From Styela clava (Eukaryota; Chordata; Ascidiacea; Stolidobranchia; Styelidae), in assembly GCF_964204865.1 (NCBI RefSeq), contig NC_135251.1:26350001-26414000 (forward strand): DNA of 64,000 nucleotides, given 5' to 3'. The first letter of the stretch is position 1; each line of letters opens with the position of its first letter. This document shows, piece after piece, positions 24,201 to 36,213 of the stretch. The translations under genes were made by a program, and so were the position numbers. Below the pieces are notes generated by a model. The model was not told the origin of the DNA. It searched no databases and saw nothing but the letters and a program-made list of their open reading frames with translations.

Positions 24201-25709
24201 CCGACGAATTACTATTCAGAAAAACTTCATCAGGGCATGATATGGGAAGCACGATATGATATTGTTTATGATATTTCACCGGTTGTGCTTTATTTATCTT
24301 CGACGTGATATTGGTGGCAAACATGCTATGACGAAAACGTGAAAATAACTATTAATATCAATTGAGAATATATATTATAAATATAAAAATTATATTTACT
24401 CACGTATAAATTGTTGGACAAACTGATATGGTTCGACCATTGTATAAGACGTAATTAAACGCAAGTATAACATCAGCCAGTGAAAAATGCCAAAGGAAAT
24501 AAAACATCTTGCACTTCTTCCCCAATTTCAATGAAGCAACAACGAAGAGTAGTAGCAGATTTTCTATCAAGGCAATAACACCTAAGGTTATGATTGAATA
24601 TGATATTCTGAACTGCTTGACGTCACAATTGTTAACACAACTTGTTGTATACATTGTGCTGGTTAAGAAATATGCTTCAGTCGTTGTGTTTACTTCTTCC
24701 TGTAGAAAAATATATTTGCACTTATTTTACCCATTGATTATGTTTACTAGCATTGCTATTACTATTTAAAATTAAATACACACTATTGCGTTAGCGCAGA
24801 GTTTATATTTTGCATGACATGGATGGTAGCAGTTGCCAGTTTAGGCATCTGGGTGAAACAAGCATAACTGATTTGATATTGGCCTTTGTATAAATCAAGC
24901 CGCCATCAGTGTACATTAGTTCAGTCCTCGTATGACAAGAATCAAAAACCAATTTCAGTAAAAGACAATGACGCAAAGAATCACTGGGAATTGAATATTT
25001 TTATTCCCACATTCTGTATCTCATTTTGAGTATATCGTATACCATCATTGTGTTCCATTGGGGGAACACATCGCGTCCAAAATCACCTGATTTGATCATG
25101 GGATATAAAATTATTTCAAGAACATGTTCTCCCGAATATTGGACTCACTAACCCCAGGTTCCCTCATTTCACAAAGTCTTGTCAAACCTGAAGCTTCATA
25201 AAACAGGGTCACTGTCCTCTGATTATCACGCCATTCTCATGAATCCCCCACTGGTTGGTTATATGGATATATACATATATATAGGCTTATAAAAAATATC
25301 AGGTATCATGCGATTACACTAAATATTATTTTAAAACTGGCGCTTCGTTAAAAATATTATGGAATCATTAAAATTGCACCACATTAACTAAGAGCTCAAA
25401 ACACTTTTTAGTCTTCGACTACCAGATAAGCCTAACTAAATAGTGAAAACCAAATATTAGATGAAACCCGTCCAAAATTTTCGTTAAATAAGGTTTCATT
25501 TAGAATCATAATAGCTTGTATGGCTAGTATGTACTAAAGACTATTCTAACCTATCAAATCTTCTCTGAATATTGTAGCCTCACCTTGAATGAGAGACCAT
25601 AAGAAGTTGTTGATAATTCCGATCCATTTATTTCGAGACCATCAGTAACATAATCCGCTGATCCTTCTTCATCTGACATACTTATAATTAATGGCATCTT
25701 CGTTAACAT
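21295..25709 (-). CDS. Divergent rhodopsin-like (class A) G-protein-coupled receptor, 4 exons
   Basis: Spliced CDS on the - strand: 25709-25584, 24699-24404, 22250-21892, 21683-21295; about 389 residues, GT-AG junctions, consistent phase. Three in-frame ATGs open exon 1 (25709, 25697, 25679); an in-frame stop lies upstream, so the first is possible, and true initiation is unresolved. The extracellular N-terminus has NGS and NTT glycosylation sequons. Seven hydrophobic segments follow: TM1 about 76-100 (GVIALIENLLLLFVVASL, N1.50 present), TM2 about 108-130 (SLADVILA), TM3 after Cys142, TM4 about 198-218, TM5 about 228-258, TM6 about 309-332 (CVPWPATLL) and TM7 about 345-365. The DRY triplet is DTF (174-176) and NPxxY is IPIIY (359-363). 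Ligand unknown. The 21683 acceptor is chosen because the one further upstream adds a spurious hydrophobic segment between TM5 and TM6. Confidence 0.85.
22309..22694. mobile_element. hAT-type non-autonomous element, family H (386 bp)
   Basis: Starts TAGGGCTAGGCATTTCGAAT and ends ATTCGAAAATGCCCAGCCCTA, which are inverted repeats of each other. The 8-bp target duplication TTTGTCAT is perfect (22301-22308 and 22695-22702). Termini and 8-bp TSD are typical of hAT elements. It sits in intron 2 of the GPCR gene, about 60 bp outside exon 3. No coding capacity. Confidence 0.9.
22842..23426. mobile_element. hAT-type non-autonomous element (585 bp)
   Basis: Termini CAGGGTTGTCCAACGTT and (reverse complement of the other end) CAAGGTCGTCCAGCCC are imperfect inverted repeats. 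The flanks are a perfect 8-bp duplication TTCTTAAG (22834-22841 and 23427-23434). It lies in GPCR intron 2, 147 bp from the preceding element. Non-coding. Confidence 0.87.
24153..24302. mobile_element. Short inverted-repeat element (150 bp)
   Basis: The ends are about 28-bp inverted repeats: CGAAGATAAATGTATCACAA then CCGGTGAA at the left, and TTCACCGGTTGTGC then TTTATTTATCTTCG at the right. This foldback could form a long hairpin and looks like a MITE. No clear target-site duplication could be fixed. It lies in GPCR intron 2, about 100 bp from exon 2. Confidence 0.7.
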
Positions 25710-28700
25710 TGAATAACAGATCGTAAGTTCATGAAAAAATTATCATTCAAACTAGTATAATATGAATAGGAATATCTATTAAAAACATCGCAAAATATCC
25801 TAGATATGTGTGAGAAAATGTTAACACATCAACTCAGTAAACCTTTCTCCACGTTAACCCTTGTCCATGATAATCCACTATGATAGCTTAATGATAACGA
25901 TTTACTAAAAGCACGTTGCGGAAGTTACTTTTATACTATTTTTCTGTTAGAAAAAGATTCATGTTAATGGCGTGTACTATGTCTGGTCAGGTTATGACCG
26001 TCGCACGGGCGAGAATATTCCTTCGTCGTTTACATATTGGCATATATATCAAACCTAATGAGATTTTGATGAGCAAATATTGATTGCGGGGCGTAAACAA
26101 AACTCGACCGTGACATTTTTGGTCTATCTTAATTGTTGCAAAAAGGGAAAAAACTGACTAGCATTTCACGGTATAATCATTTTATGGAAATTAGGAAATA
26201 CCTGCCTATTTACGGCAAGTCGAGCTTAAAACATTGCTAAATAAATTCCATGTCCATCAGGTCATGGGATATGCCTGATATTTAATGTTGTTCTAGCTCC
26301 TGTTGTTTGATTTGATTCATATGTATGTGCCTCGAATTGTATTGTTTGTAAGATAACTCTCATCGCTCATCCTAGCATTATAATCTTATATACTAAGATT
26401 TTGGACAGGAATTCCTGGAACGTTTTATTCTGCATCTTCTTGGTGTTAATGGCCGGATCCAGACGGACTTAATTGAAAAAATTTGGCATCTTTATCACAA
26501 TTGTTTGTTTGGTAGGATGAAAGCGTGGAATTCTTTGGCGCCCTAAATGAGTCTTCCTCATGGCAATTCCAGTCGGTGGTGGACATTTACCCACCGCAAA
26601 GTCGTAGAAAGCGAAAGGTCGATGAGTGGATTTTAATACTAGGACTATATATATATAACATTTTTATGCAGCAATTTTCTAATTATCAAATCATTTTACG
26701 ACACTTCGTTGAAAAATAAAAGAAAATAGGCCAAATAGAAAACCTTGTAATTTAACTAATTTGTTAGTTGCGATCATTATCACGCTACTCTTTCGGTCCT
26801 GTTTTCTTGGGCGTTTTCTTCTGTCATCCTAGGGCTGACCGGCGCTCGATTTCAGACGTACCAAATCTAATCTAAAACTCTCAAAACAAGTTTGCCTTTC
26901 TCATAAGTTTTTGCGTTCCATTAATCTACTCAATCTGTCCTAGAATGCGCTAAAATACAGGACAATTTTCTCGGATGATTTGAAGGTAATTAGGCGATAT
27001 TTTTTGAATTCTAAGAATTCATTGAAGCCATGAAAACATATCTTCAAGTAATATTCTCCATCATCTTATATGTTTGCATTACAAAGGATGATTAACCACA
27101 TCGATGTAAAGATGTTTATTCATAACGTGAAGAGTCAAACATCAAATAATGTTAGAAACCAATTGCTGTTCGATTCTGGCTACTGGAGTAGAAAGGTTGT
27201 TTTCAATAAATCATTTTCTCAAATACTATATCGTAATATTTATTTATGGTAAGAATCGTTCATTGGTATATTTTATTTTAATCTTTCTCCGTATGTAATG
27301 TTTCTACATGATTAACCTATCGCTGACTGAAATCCGTGAGTAAACAAGTGCTGCAATCTACATGGAATTCGAACATTTTCTGATTACCAGCTTAGACAAA
27401 TAAAATGTAAATAGAGAACTAAAGTTCCCACAAAAATAGATGTATCTGACCAAGTACAAATCCGTTCGGATCTTACAATATTGACTTTTCAAATACACGG
27501 CCATTCATGACAAAAGGAAAAAGCATAACCTCAAGTCAATATAACTAAATCCAAACGCCTGTTAAAAATATCAATTCCAAAAATACTAAGCATCAGCGAC
27601 GAATTTGTCATATTGATCCTTACCCTTGGGACAAGACCGAATCAAAATATACTTTTTTGAATTTGAAAATATAAACTGGTGACGAATATTTTTGTGCCAT
27701 CTCCAGAACGCCGATCTCACCGATAAACATTCCCATGTTCTGCTGAGTAAAATCGTTTTTTTTTTACTAGAAATACTGCCCCGTTTTGTGCCGTTCAGCG
27801 TAGTAAATTTCAATTCATAACATTCTTTGAATTTATTTTTAAAATAAATATATTTCTGGCATTATATTAATATCCTAAAGGTCTTTGGAAAATTGTAAGA
27901 TTTTTCTGGTCATGAACGTTTCGAAATTCAGGTATTTTCGATTTGAAAAGCAGTTTTGCTCAAATTTGAATCTGAATTCTGATTCTTCCTCCATGCAACT
28001 TGGCGGTCACAATTTGACTCACACGTACGAAAATCTGGAATAAATATAACAGCTACTCGTCCAACTCGTCGCTTCACTGACGTAAAAAACAAAACGTATT
28101 ATCCTGAGCGACGTTGAACTACATCACAATCCTCATCGAAATGAAAACAATCACCCGTGTACAATTGGAAATGACGTTGATCACAACAGCTGATTTTTCA
28201 CGTTTTGATTGTGTTTTGGAAACAATCGTGTTTTCGTGGGCTAAAACCAATTTAAATCGATGCTATACATCACTAATTGCCGTCTACGAGCCATTAGGAC
28301 CATCACCAAACGTTCGTCGGAAAAAAGTGTTCCATCGTTAAGGTCAGTATGACGTCTCATACATGACAATATTTCTCGACGATACATAATTAATAACGGA
28401 AGTTACAAACATACGGAGCATAACACCTTATAAGGCAATGTTGACAATTTTTGTCACGTCTACATTTGAAGCAAAAACAGAATAAATGCTAAACTGTATT
28501 CGGGTATTATTGAGTATATGCCATTACTTTTTTTTTTAAATTTAATTTCTCATTATTAATATATATTATTCTAATGATGCATGAAATTTAAACAAAATGA
28601 ATAACTACAGTTGTGATTCAGGTTTTATATTATTTATGATTTTTCTGGAACGTTGAATCAGAAATTTTTTTTTACATTAATATATCTAAATAAGCATCAT

Positions 28701-30065
28701 ACGTAAACTTATGACAAAATTAACCCTCATTTTGTTTTGCCACGCGGTTAGTAAAAAGGTTACTAGCTTTGGTTTATGGATTTGGTTCAGTTTTGTTAAG
28801 AGTTTTCGACAAAAATACTAAATTTTTTATTTATGGAACTTGTCTGCGCAATCTTGTTTATTTGATATAATAAACTTATAAAACATGTTAAGAGTAAATT
28901 TGTCTACAATTTTCTTGTATTTTTTTTTTGTTTCTTGTCATTTTTTCTTTTTGTAAATCAAAATATTGTGAATGGTAGGATACGCTAGAGAATTGAGAGA
29001 CAAAGTATTGCCATTCCAATACCACACTTCAATAAAATCACACGTCATGCCCCCAAATCAAAATAAATCATTATCGTTCATTATCTAATGTCCACAATCA
29101 GCTTGTTACTTGGTGACCATCTTTGGGTATTGGTTATAGATGTGACCAATATTAGCCATTTGATATACATGGCACGAATAAAACAAATTGGAATGACCAA
29201 ATTGGTTTGATTTAATTTATAAAAACATCATTTCGGATTTTATTAATGTCATGAATTGACATGATGATATGTGCGTGGCCATAAGGTGATACGCCACACT
29301 CCTTTTAAAAAAATGATATCGTGGAGCAGATTAAAATTTCGGGTCGTTTATACGTAAGTCTATTTCGAGATACTAACCACCAACTAAACAACGGTGTTTG
29401 GATAGATACAACATGATGAGTTCGTAAAAATAAGTTTTCAGTCCTATGACTGTATTATGCGTTCCTTACTTTCCTAGAATCTTGTTTATTACTCACAAAA
29501 TCATTTCAATTTTATAATTCAGTACAAAATAAAGAATGATTGTTAAATTTGATTATCAGGTTCTCAGGTTTATACTTAAACAAGGTCGCTCAATAAAGGA
29601 GAATTTTTAAATGATTAGTTCAAGTTTAATCTGAAGCGATGTTACTGAGACTATACATTGAACTTAATTATATTGGAAATTTCGAAAAATCACAGTAGAA
29701 ATACAAAACCAATTTTAACTATGATTTATAACTGTAAATAATTCGCAGACAGGCATCAGTAATCTTCCTAGAAAAACTATCCATCGCTGAACGTCGATCA
29801 TGTATGAATCGCGTATCGCGAAAACAAACGTTTTCTCTGTCTACTACATAAAAACACCTCCCTTCAATTGATGTGTATTCTGTTGTGGAATAAAACACCA
29901 CCCGATGAAATGTGCCTGACTTTCGTGGACATCTTTTCAATAGCACTGGCATTGTTACAACATTTTCATTGTACCGCTTCACGCAACTCAGTAACAGAGG
30001 CGAGTCCCGGTGAGTCGACTGATACATATAATTGTGAATAACAAGACTTATCGTTGACATAAAAT
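25710..30065. other. Gene-poor AT-rich region
   Basis: About 4.3 kb between the divergently transcribed GPCR gene and the small + strand gene. Only short, low-quality open frames are present. The longest (29719-30060 on the - strand, 113 codons, abutting the next gene's start) has no recognisable family and no splice context. The 5' flanks of both genes must lie here, but I cannot point to specific regulatory elements. Confidence 0.4.
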
Positions 30066-32604
30066 ATGCCAGGTGGTGGATTGGAATCGTTTATTCAGGT
30101 GAATAATAAAATTTTGGTAAAATTCAGGTAAAATTTTGGTTAACTAAAATTAAAAATATACTGGACGATGTACAATGCAGCATTTTCCTGAATAATCATA
30201 TTATTTAGAGTTCTTCAGGCAGTTGTTCTGTACTATACACAGTTTGTATGATGTATCCATAGTATTTTATTTTAGGACGTGTTGTCTACATTTGAAAGGG
30301 TATGCACTGCTAGGATAGATTAGTAACAAGAATACTATGTTCTAATTGGAGTTTTTGAGGTTATCAAAACAGCATACAAAAAATAATAAAATTTTAATTT
30401 TTTCAAACATTCTAAAAATCAACTCAAATTTCTTTTTCTAACTTGTGAACTGATTGTCGTTCAATTCTAAATGTATATTTACTGAAGTCAGTGTCAATAT
30501 AGTGAATGTCATAGATTGCAGTGTTGATTCAAAATCCTCAGATGTTATTACGTGATGTTCACATCACACGCCTCATAGAATATCGATCAAAAAATCAACA
30601 TTTCGTCTCACCCCCTCGGAGATTAGCTGTTGCACACTATTATTAATATATGTACTCATATTTGTATTTTATGAATAATGCTTCTATTCGCATATTCAAT
30701 AAGAGATAACGATGGAGTAGGTACATCGAAAATAGGTGACAGTTAGACAAAAATTGAGATGCGAAAATGATTGAAGCATTCTAAATCACGATATTGAAAT
30801 TACTATCCCAAATCCCACTATTATCGGGTATTTTGTGTTATTTCTTCTAATATTAGGAGGGTGCAATTTTCTATTAAAAAAGGAATATTATATTAACAGT
30901 GTGAGTTTAATTGGATAACTAAATGCTATTCAATTAATAATTTTTGGCAATGTATAGAATGAACAAGCATGCACAATTTTCAATTATCATGAAACTTTTT
31001 CCTAATCCGTATATATATATGTTCAAATATCTAGAAATTAGAAGAGTGCATTTTTGTGTTTCACGATTGTCCGCATGCTCATCGATCACAAAAATAATTT
31101 CCTTAGATATGTGATGATTAATTACAACCTTGGATATTAGATAAATATCTTTTTGATAAGATCTACGAATTTCTCCTAAAATCGGTAAATTTTGGTTTAT
31201 AATGGCCTAATGAAACATATCAGCACTGCATTGATCGCGCCCGTAGGCATAATTTATTTCAATCATGCGAGGCAAGGCCGTTTGTTGTGGCGACTAAATT
31301 TCATGAATGAACGTGACGTTCGTTAATAACTGCTATTAAGCTTATCGGGGGATAGATAAAAAGAGGAATAATAAAAAGATATGCCCTCACGCGACCATAA
31401 GCGCATTTTTCTAAAATGCTACTATTTGTGGATTTTGTAATATTCTTTGTACAACGAATTCGTGTTCTGCATTGTGGCATGATAATCTAATTCTAGAGGG
31501 TTCAGTAAAACCTATTCGTAATATATATATATAATTTATTTTTTTTCTATCTTCATATATATATTTGTTTTGAGAGTGTTTGTTGTTTACAGACTAAAAT
31601 ATATCCCACTGCTACCACGAATGAAGCTGACCACGTTGTACGAAGAGCGCTTGCAATGTGCCGGCTATGTTATGAAGAGATTGGCGATGGGGTAGAACAG
31701 GTAGAACTTTTTGGTGTATTACTAACCGCAATATATATATTAATTATAAAAAAGTGAAATGTTGTCCTCTTTTGCTCATTTCATTTCGACGAGCGCTTTG
31801 ATTTCATAATGAGGGAACTATCAGGCATATTTAATATAATATACAGTATATAACAAACTCCATTTGCTTCCGTGTCACTTACAAATATTGCACTCTCTCG
31901 ACGCGCCACCCGACCCACCAAGTGGTACGCAACCAAAGTCTAAACTACTAGAACAGGGGATCTCAAACGGTGCCGTAGACAATTTTTTAGTGGACGTAAA
32001 GCTAACTTAAAATATTCGTTAGATTTGATCTTGCATGCCCTATTTTGGATATTTGCATTTCTTTATTTTGTATATTTACGTTCCATCCACGTATTTTCAA
32101 CGCGTTAATTAAATAAAGCATATTTTCGCCTTACTATCTGTTTTTGAGGTGGGGCGACATTTGACAAATTCTAAAAGGGGCACGGCTCAAAAAGTTTGAG
32201 AACCACCGTACTAGAACATTCGACTAGCAGCAACTAACGATGGACAATACTTTTGACTTCGAATTCTGGTAACTTTTGGTACACAGAAATGTTGCACTCC
32301 AACTTTAGGATGTTTGGACATTTTGACAACAACGATTTGTGAATTTGGTTCCCAGCTACGAGAAGTTTAGAAATACGTGTTCGACACCGATACCAGTAAA
32401 ACGTGACTGCTTCATTCAAACCCTGCTGCCATACATCACCCAAGTGTAAGGCTAAACAAACCATAATAATTTGCACCCACCATTTTCTAGGTTGCTGAGA
32501 AGCTGAAGGAGAATGTGGGGCCGCATTGGAAGGAAGAGTATGCTGCTAGAAACGCTGAAGAGCCGAGAATGGAAAAAACAAACATTCGAGCTAAAGGGAA
32601 ATGA
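30066..32604 (+). CDS. Small three-exon protein with LC8 dynein-light-chain-like middle (84 aa)
   Basis: CDS 30066-30098, 31593-31700, 32491-32604: phase-0 junctions throughout, donors gtgaat and gtagaa, acceptors TTTACAG and TTCTAG, 84 residues. The N-terminus is MPGGGLESFIQ, joined to TKIYPTATTNEADHVVRRAL. The next part, YEEIGDGVEQVAEKLKENVG followed by PHWKEEY, resembles the helical region of LC8/DYNLL-type light chains up to the conserved G-P-x-W-H position. It then diverges and ends in a short basic tail (IRAKGK), so the beta-strand dimer and cargo-binding half of LC8 is absent. Assignment to the LC8 superfamily is a weak, pattern-based inference; the gene structure is better supported than the function. 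Intron 2 carries a hAT-like MITE. Confidence 0.52.
31955..32209. mobile_element. hAT-like MITE (about 255 bp) in an intron
   Basis: The left end AGGGGATCTCAAACGG and the right end AGTTTGAGAACCACCGT are imperfect inverted repeats of the CTCAAAC type common in hAT elements. ACTAGAAC is duplicated on both sides (31947-31954 and 32210-32217). The exact boundary could shift by one or two bases because the duplication extends into CTAGAACA. Non-coding, in intron 2 of the LC8-like gene. Confidence 0.8.
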
Positions 32605-33203
32605 AATTTATCAAAATATATATTTATATTCGTTTTATGTTTAATTCTTTTTTTGCGCAACTTTATGCCGATAGCAGCGTGCGAGGAAAAGTAACATATT
32701 CATAAGCTGATCTGTCCCAGTAAATATATATATGGACTTCGCGAAAATTACAACGCGGCGTGTTTAATGTCTACTCTAGAAGATGAAAATTCGTTAGTGG
32801 TTTCATGTATTTTATCCTCAGTTTGCTAAGTTAGTTTTTTGTTATTTATTGTAATACAACGATTTTATTTGAACACAGAACTGGTCGAGCATAATAACAT
32901 TAAAATGAGTTAAAGGTCAGTAATCAGTAATCAGTAATTTATTTTTTCACCATTCTAAAGCACACAATGTGAATACACAATACAAGAAATAGGAAATATG
33001 GTACCTTAGGGGCCAAGTATGAAGTATTAAGCGTGTAATGGTATGTAATGTTTAAATTGATAATATATATATATAAAGCAGTAGTTTTATCCTTCCTAAT
33101 CATTTCTGAAGGTTCCAAATTTTTTAATAAAATTTTTTAGTTTGCCGGTATATTCGATCTCGGAATAGTTTCACTATACCAATTGCAGAAAAGTCGTTTA
33201 TAG

Positions 33204-33344
33204 TATGGCGTGGTGAAAGATGAAAACGTGTTCGCCAACCACGAGATCGATGTTCTTCACATTAATGCTCTAGATATGTTTTGTTATCATGGATTACAAA
33301 TGCCTGCCTCTTTCGTCGATAATTTCATACCACATTTCCGAATT
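33204..33344 (+). CDS. Possible orphan internal exon, doubtful
   Basis: A 141-base open stretch (47 codons) bounded by a possible acceptor (TTTATAG) and a strong donor (GTAAGTT). It would encode YGVVKDENVFANHEIDVLHI and then a part ending FVDNFIPHFRI. The composition is protein-like, but no neighbouring exon or family was found. The same frame continues to a hAT insertion 80 bp downstream. It may be a decayed gene or chance. Confidence 0.2.
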
Positions 33345-33423
33345 GTAAGTTATTCCTCGATTAATGCTTTGCTGTCGGGTCGTTTTTGTCCCACTTTACA
33401 ACGTCTTGTCCCGTCGTCTCGAC

Positions 33424-34252
33424 TAGGGATGTAAGTTTCAGAATATCGAAGCGATTCGAATCAACGTCAATTCGAAGCGATTCGAAGCAATTTAAGAAAA
33501 GGGGGCTTGATTCTATTTAAAAAAAATTCAATAGATGACACAAGGCAATTGCACGACACAACGGCGCCGCCTTTATAACGACCAAAAGCGTTTATTATCC
33601 TCACGTTCACAGCTTTCCAAAGCCGTGACACTCCCAGAGTCGTTATATTTCATATTGGTGGCAGCTCTCGAGGAACCAATGGTTTCGCTCAATTTTGTTC
33701 GACTACCGCAAATGTTACAATGTTCCACAAATATTTTAAACGTTTCTTCAAATTATCTACATAATATTATTATAATAAAACATCATCGCTTTATACCTTA
33801 TCAAAAACATGTCTGCGATGCTTCCCTGTAGCATTGCTTCTTTCAAAATCATGGCGCATACGGTACTAACTATAGCGTTCACCAATTGGATAAATTTTGA
33901 AGATCAATTTTAGAAGAAACAGTCGCTATACACGCGGTATTATTTGCAAACAGAATTGTATGTAAGTAAATATGTACCTGAGTATACATTTATGCAACAA
34001 AAAATAAATTTCAGCCGTAATATATTTGGTAGTTGATACATCCATGCAGTGTGTTTTTCTAGTAACTTTCTTAATTCTTTGGGCTCGTTATTGTTATTTT
34101 ATCAAAATTTATACTATATTTCTTTCAAATTTGAAGAAATTCAACGATAATATGATGATATACTAAATAGAATCAGATTCGAAAATATTTGAATCGGAAC
34201 ATTGTGATTCTAAATTCGATTCGAAAAAAAATATTCGAAACTTACATCCTTA
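33424..34252. mobile_element. hAT-type non-autonomous element, family H relative (829 bp)
   Basis: Starts TAGGGATGTAAGTTTC and ends GAAACTTACATCCTTA, near-perfect inverted repeats of 16 bp. It is flanked by a perfect 8-bp duplication GTCTCGAC (33416-33423 and 34253-34260). The termini share the TAGGG...TTTC pattern and subterminal ATTCGAA motifs with elements at 22.3 and 47.2 kb. It contains only short frames and no recognisable transposase. Confidence 0.9.
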
Positions 34253-35316
34253 GTCTCGACCGGTCAGGCAAAAGTCCCGCTTTGGTTCTGAGCCAGCATA
34301 ATACACGAACACTATCAATTAGCATGTACTCGTTACTGTTTTTGCTGTGTAGCGTACCTGTAGCCAACTTACTATAGGTGAATGCGACAGAGAATATGCG
34401 CAGGAACTCTCGATGACAATATGGCCAATGAAGACAGCGGGGATGGCTTTAAATGTAGGCCTATGTAGCAGGGTTGCCATATTGGCTTTTTTAAGGTCAA
34501 ATTTGCCATTTTTGATTTTTTCAAACTTGTTTGGCTTCAGATTTTCCGTTTGGCGTTTTTTCTGGTTTTTTGAGTCTATTCTAGTGTCTATTATTAAAAT
34601 CATGTGAAAAAAATATTTTGTGTGTTACAATAGCCTATTACCGCTAATTAATAGCCTATTAGTACTTAGCTACTTAACATTTGGATGTCCCCGAGCATCG
34701 ATTTCCTTGTTACTTATCGATTTTAATCGGTAGGTATGCTGATAGGTATTTGTCTGCCTGTTTGTTTGTTCGTCTGTCTGTTAGATGCACGCGATATCTC
34801 ACGAAAGCGAGATTGAATCTGCTCCAGATTTTGCATGTGCGTTCATCATATGTCGTACCAGAAGCCTGTTGATTTTGGATGAATTATGTAGTATAATTAG
34901 CTTTATATATAATAATTAAACATATTATAATTAAATTTATTAGTGATGGGACGCAAGGTGTCACTATGGAGTAAGAGCGCTGTTTTGGGGTATCCCTAAC
35001 TTTCGATCGGTAAGTCTTCGGTCTCTGACCGATATTCTCGTTTATTACCTTAACGCTTAACCATGCCCAATAAGAAATAATTGCAGTTTCTGCAGCCGCT
35101 CTGATTGATGTTCAATTGATGCTCGTTTTTATAGTTTTGCATGATATTTGTCAGTTTTTAGTTCTGTTTCCAAAAATTAGTTGTATAACTTATATTCCAT
35201 TATGCCTAATGTAGAGCTTCAGTTTAATTGCAGTAATCAAAATTTAGTCTCACGAACGATGTGGGGGGTACGTGGAATATGTTTTACACACAGTCTTCGG
35301 TTGAATTGTCTAGTAT
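34253..35316. other. Intergenic with repeat-like pieces
   Basis: Contains a hAT-end-like sequence at about 34469 (CAGGGTTGCCATATTGGC) without a detected partner. It also has a segment at about 34740-34880 (TTGTCTGCCTGTTTGTTTG, ATCTCACGAAAGCGAGATTG) that reads like a dispersed repeat. No gene is supported. Confidence 0.35.
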
Positions 35317-35586
35317 AGGGCTTCTTAAACTGGCGGTTGCGACCCCGCAGAGGGCCGCGCAATGAATTTTAGGGGTCGCAAAGAGTACACCAATATCACA
35401 CAAAGTACTATATCTATTGTACTTTTCTAGACTTTCGATTTGAAACAGTCATTAATACTAGTGCAGAACACAAATATCACAATTTTGAGACAATACATAG
35501 GATCAGAAGAACAATGCCGACTTAACAGGGTTCACGGAAAATTTTTATATATCAGAATGCGTCGCGAGGTTAAAAGTTTGGGAAGC
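35317..35586. mobile_element. hAT-like MITE (about 270 bp)
   Basis: Left end AGGGCTTCTTAAACTGGCGG followed by TTGCGACCCC; right end AAAAGTTTGGGAAGC. These are imperfect inverted repeats (GCTTCTTAAAC versus GCTTCCCAAAC). TCTAGTAT is repeated on both sides (35309-35316 and 35587-35594); because the identity extends to TCTAGTATAG the exact boundary is ambiguous by two bases. Non-coding. Confidence 0.78.
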
Positions 35587-35824
35587 TCTAGTATAGTATA
35601 AAATCATAACCGGTAACATTGCGGGGACTTTCCTAACTTTTCCAAGTCCTGTAGCAATGATACATTCTTCATGATTCAGTTTCAACCTGAGTTGCAATAC
35701 CAACTAATCCGAATCACGTGTCCAGTAAAAATATTGCAATGATAAGGTATAGAAAATTTTCCCGGGTTAAAGGTCGGGAAACAGCCATAGCCGATACATT
35801 TTGAGATTTGCTTGGAAGTTGGAC

Positions 35825-35859
35825 CCAAAGTGACTATAACTGGTTTATAGTCACTTTGG
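35825..35859. repeat. Perfect 15-bp hairpin
   Basis: CCAAAGTGACTATAA (35825-35839), a five-base loop CTGGT, then the exact complement TTATAGTCACTTTGG (35845-35859). It lies about 350 bp upstream of the coilin start codon. It could be a cruciform-prone site, a tiny foldback or a residue of a larger inverted element. No function is claimed. Confidence 0.85.
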
Positions 35860-36213
35860 TTGGACCGAATTCGCTGTTTAGGAGCTTATTCTCTCAACTT
35901 CACAAATCATTGGAACGGGCGCATCACTTACTACGGTACCGTAATCATCGAAATAATGCTCTGCTACAATACTGACAAAAAATAATGTATTGACATTCAG
36001 ATACAAGCATGACTTTCGTTTATTTCAATGTTGGATTTGTTCATGATATTGAAATTTTTTCGTCAAGTTATTATGATATTACTCAGGTACTTGTACCGTA
36101 ACAGGATTGGAGTCAGGAATCCTGCAAAAAAAGATACCAGTATATTGCTAAATTTGTCATTGAGGCCGCAATTCTTTATTTTATTAAGCAGGTTCAATAA
36201 AGTTCATAAAATA

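Noticed and set aside
29719-30060. 113-codon - strand frame abutting the LC8-like gene start
   Set aside because: No recognisable family, no splice context and no other exon on that strand nearby; kept only as an unremarkable frame.
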